Shown in pieces: positions 36,681-36,770 of a DNA stretch of 36,770 nucleotides. The position numbers and the translations under genes were made by a program. Source of the stretch: a virus; the IMG/VR virus record IMGVR_UViG_3300036766_000203, positions 1 through 36,770 of that record; one strand, 5' to 3'. The number at the start of each line of letters is the position of its first letter. Position 1 is the stretch's first letter. The notes below the pieces were generated by a model. It saw only the letters and a list, made by a program, of their open reading frames with translations. It had not been told where the DNA came from and ran no database searches.

Positions 36681-36770
36681 GAATTGATCTAAGGTCCAAC
36701 CGTACTCACTACAGATGAGGTCGCAGATATATCCCCAGTCGTTTGGCTCTGGGTCAGGTCCTCGCTTTTT
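36646..36770. repeat. Terminal overlap, right copy (circular genome)
   Basis: Exact copy of bases 1-125. Base 36646 equals base 1, so the non-redundant circle is 36,645 bp. The overlap ends inside a run of nine Ts (121-129 in the left copy), an unlikely place for a natural terminus. Confidence 0.95.

Overview
The window is one complete circular phage genome, cut open for display. Bases 1-125 are repeated exactly at 36646-36770, so the unit is 36,645 bp. The ends meet inside the tail-assembly-chaperone gene. The phage is a tailed phage with a long, probably non-contractile tail: there is a tape measure, tail tube, distal tail protein and hub, but no sheath or Mu-type baseplate genes. Its head module resembles Mu (portal, gpF-like protein, gpI-like protease with a nested scaffold). 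I see no integrase, transposase, CI-type repressor, DNA polymerase, tRNA or CRISPR. The DNA is AT-leaning and gram-negative in style: it has spanin-like genes, an O-antigen polymerase/ligase-like gene and several virion-like proteins with Sec signal peptides. The host cannot be read from the sequence. The exported, cysteine-bearing fibre-like proteins bring Bdellovibrio-like predators to mind, but that is only a guess.

Layout. Almost everything is on the minus strand, read right to left. (1) Early/replication block, 22085 to 14532: replication initiator, Cys-rich loader-like protein, Gp157-like protein, single-strand annealing-like protein, then a chain of small genes joined by ATGA overlaps, interrupted by two HNH genes. 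One gene in this chain is built on about 45 copies of a hexanucleotide. (2) RusA-like resolvase, an AP2-HNH endonuclease, then terminase and head genes down to the tail tube gene (14260 to 2195). (3) A plus-strand cassette of small genes (615-2123) with its own divergent promoter region, a strong RNA hairpin and a bidirectional terminator. It is wedged between the tail tube gene and the tail chaperone gene. (4) Across the circle junction, the tail module (556, then 36680 to 32426), fibre/adhesin genes (32425 to 27896) and a lysis region (27914 to 24958). The last minus-strand gene is an integral membrane protein with O-antigen ligase/polymerase motifs (24347-23331). (5) A second plus-strand cluster (22394-23359) of four small genes diverges from the replication block and ends in a ribbon-helix-helix-like protein.

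Five HNH endonuclease-like genes sit between or across other genes (13232, 16890, 18507, 24335, 25746), an unusually heavy load for this genome size. Main points for a second look: a -1 programmed frameshift in the tail chaperone gene that the linearisation hides; a small-terminase gene whose conserved N-terminus has no normal start codon but an AUC codon with a good ribosome binding site; the GGAGU-repeat gene; the inserted plus-strand cassette with its structured RNA; and Sec signal peptides on fibre-like proteins.
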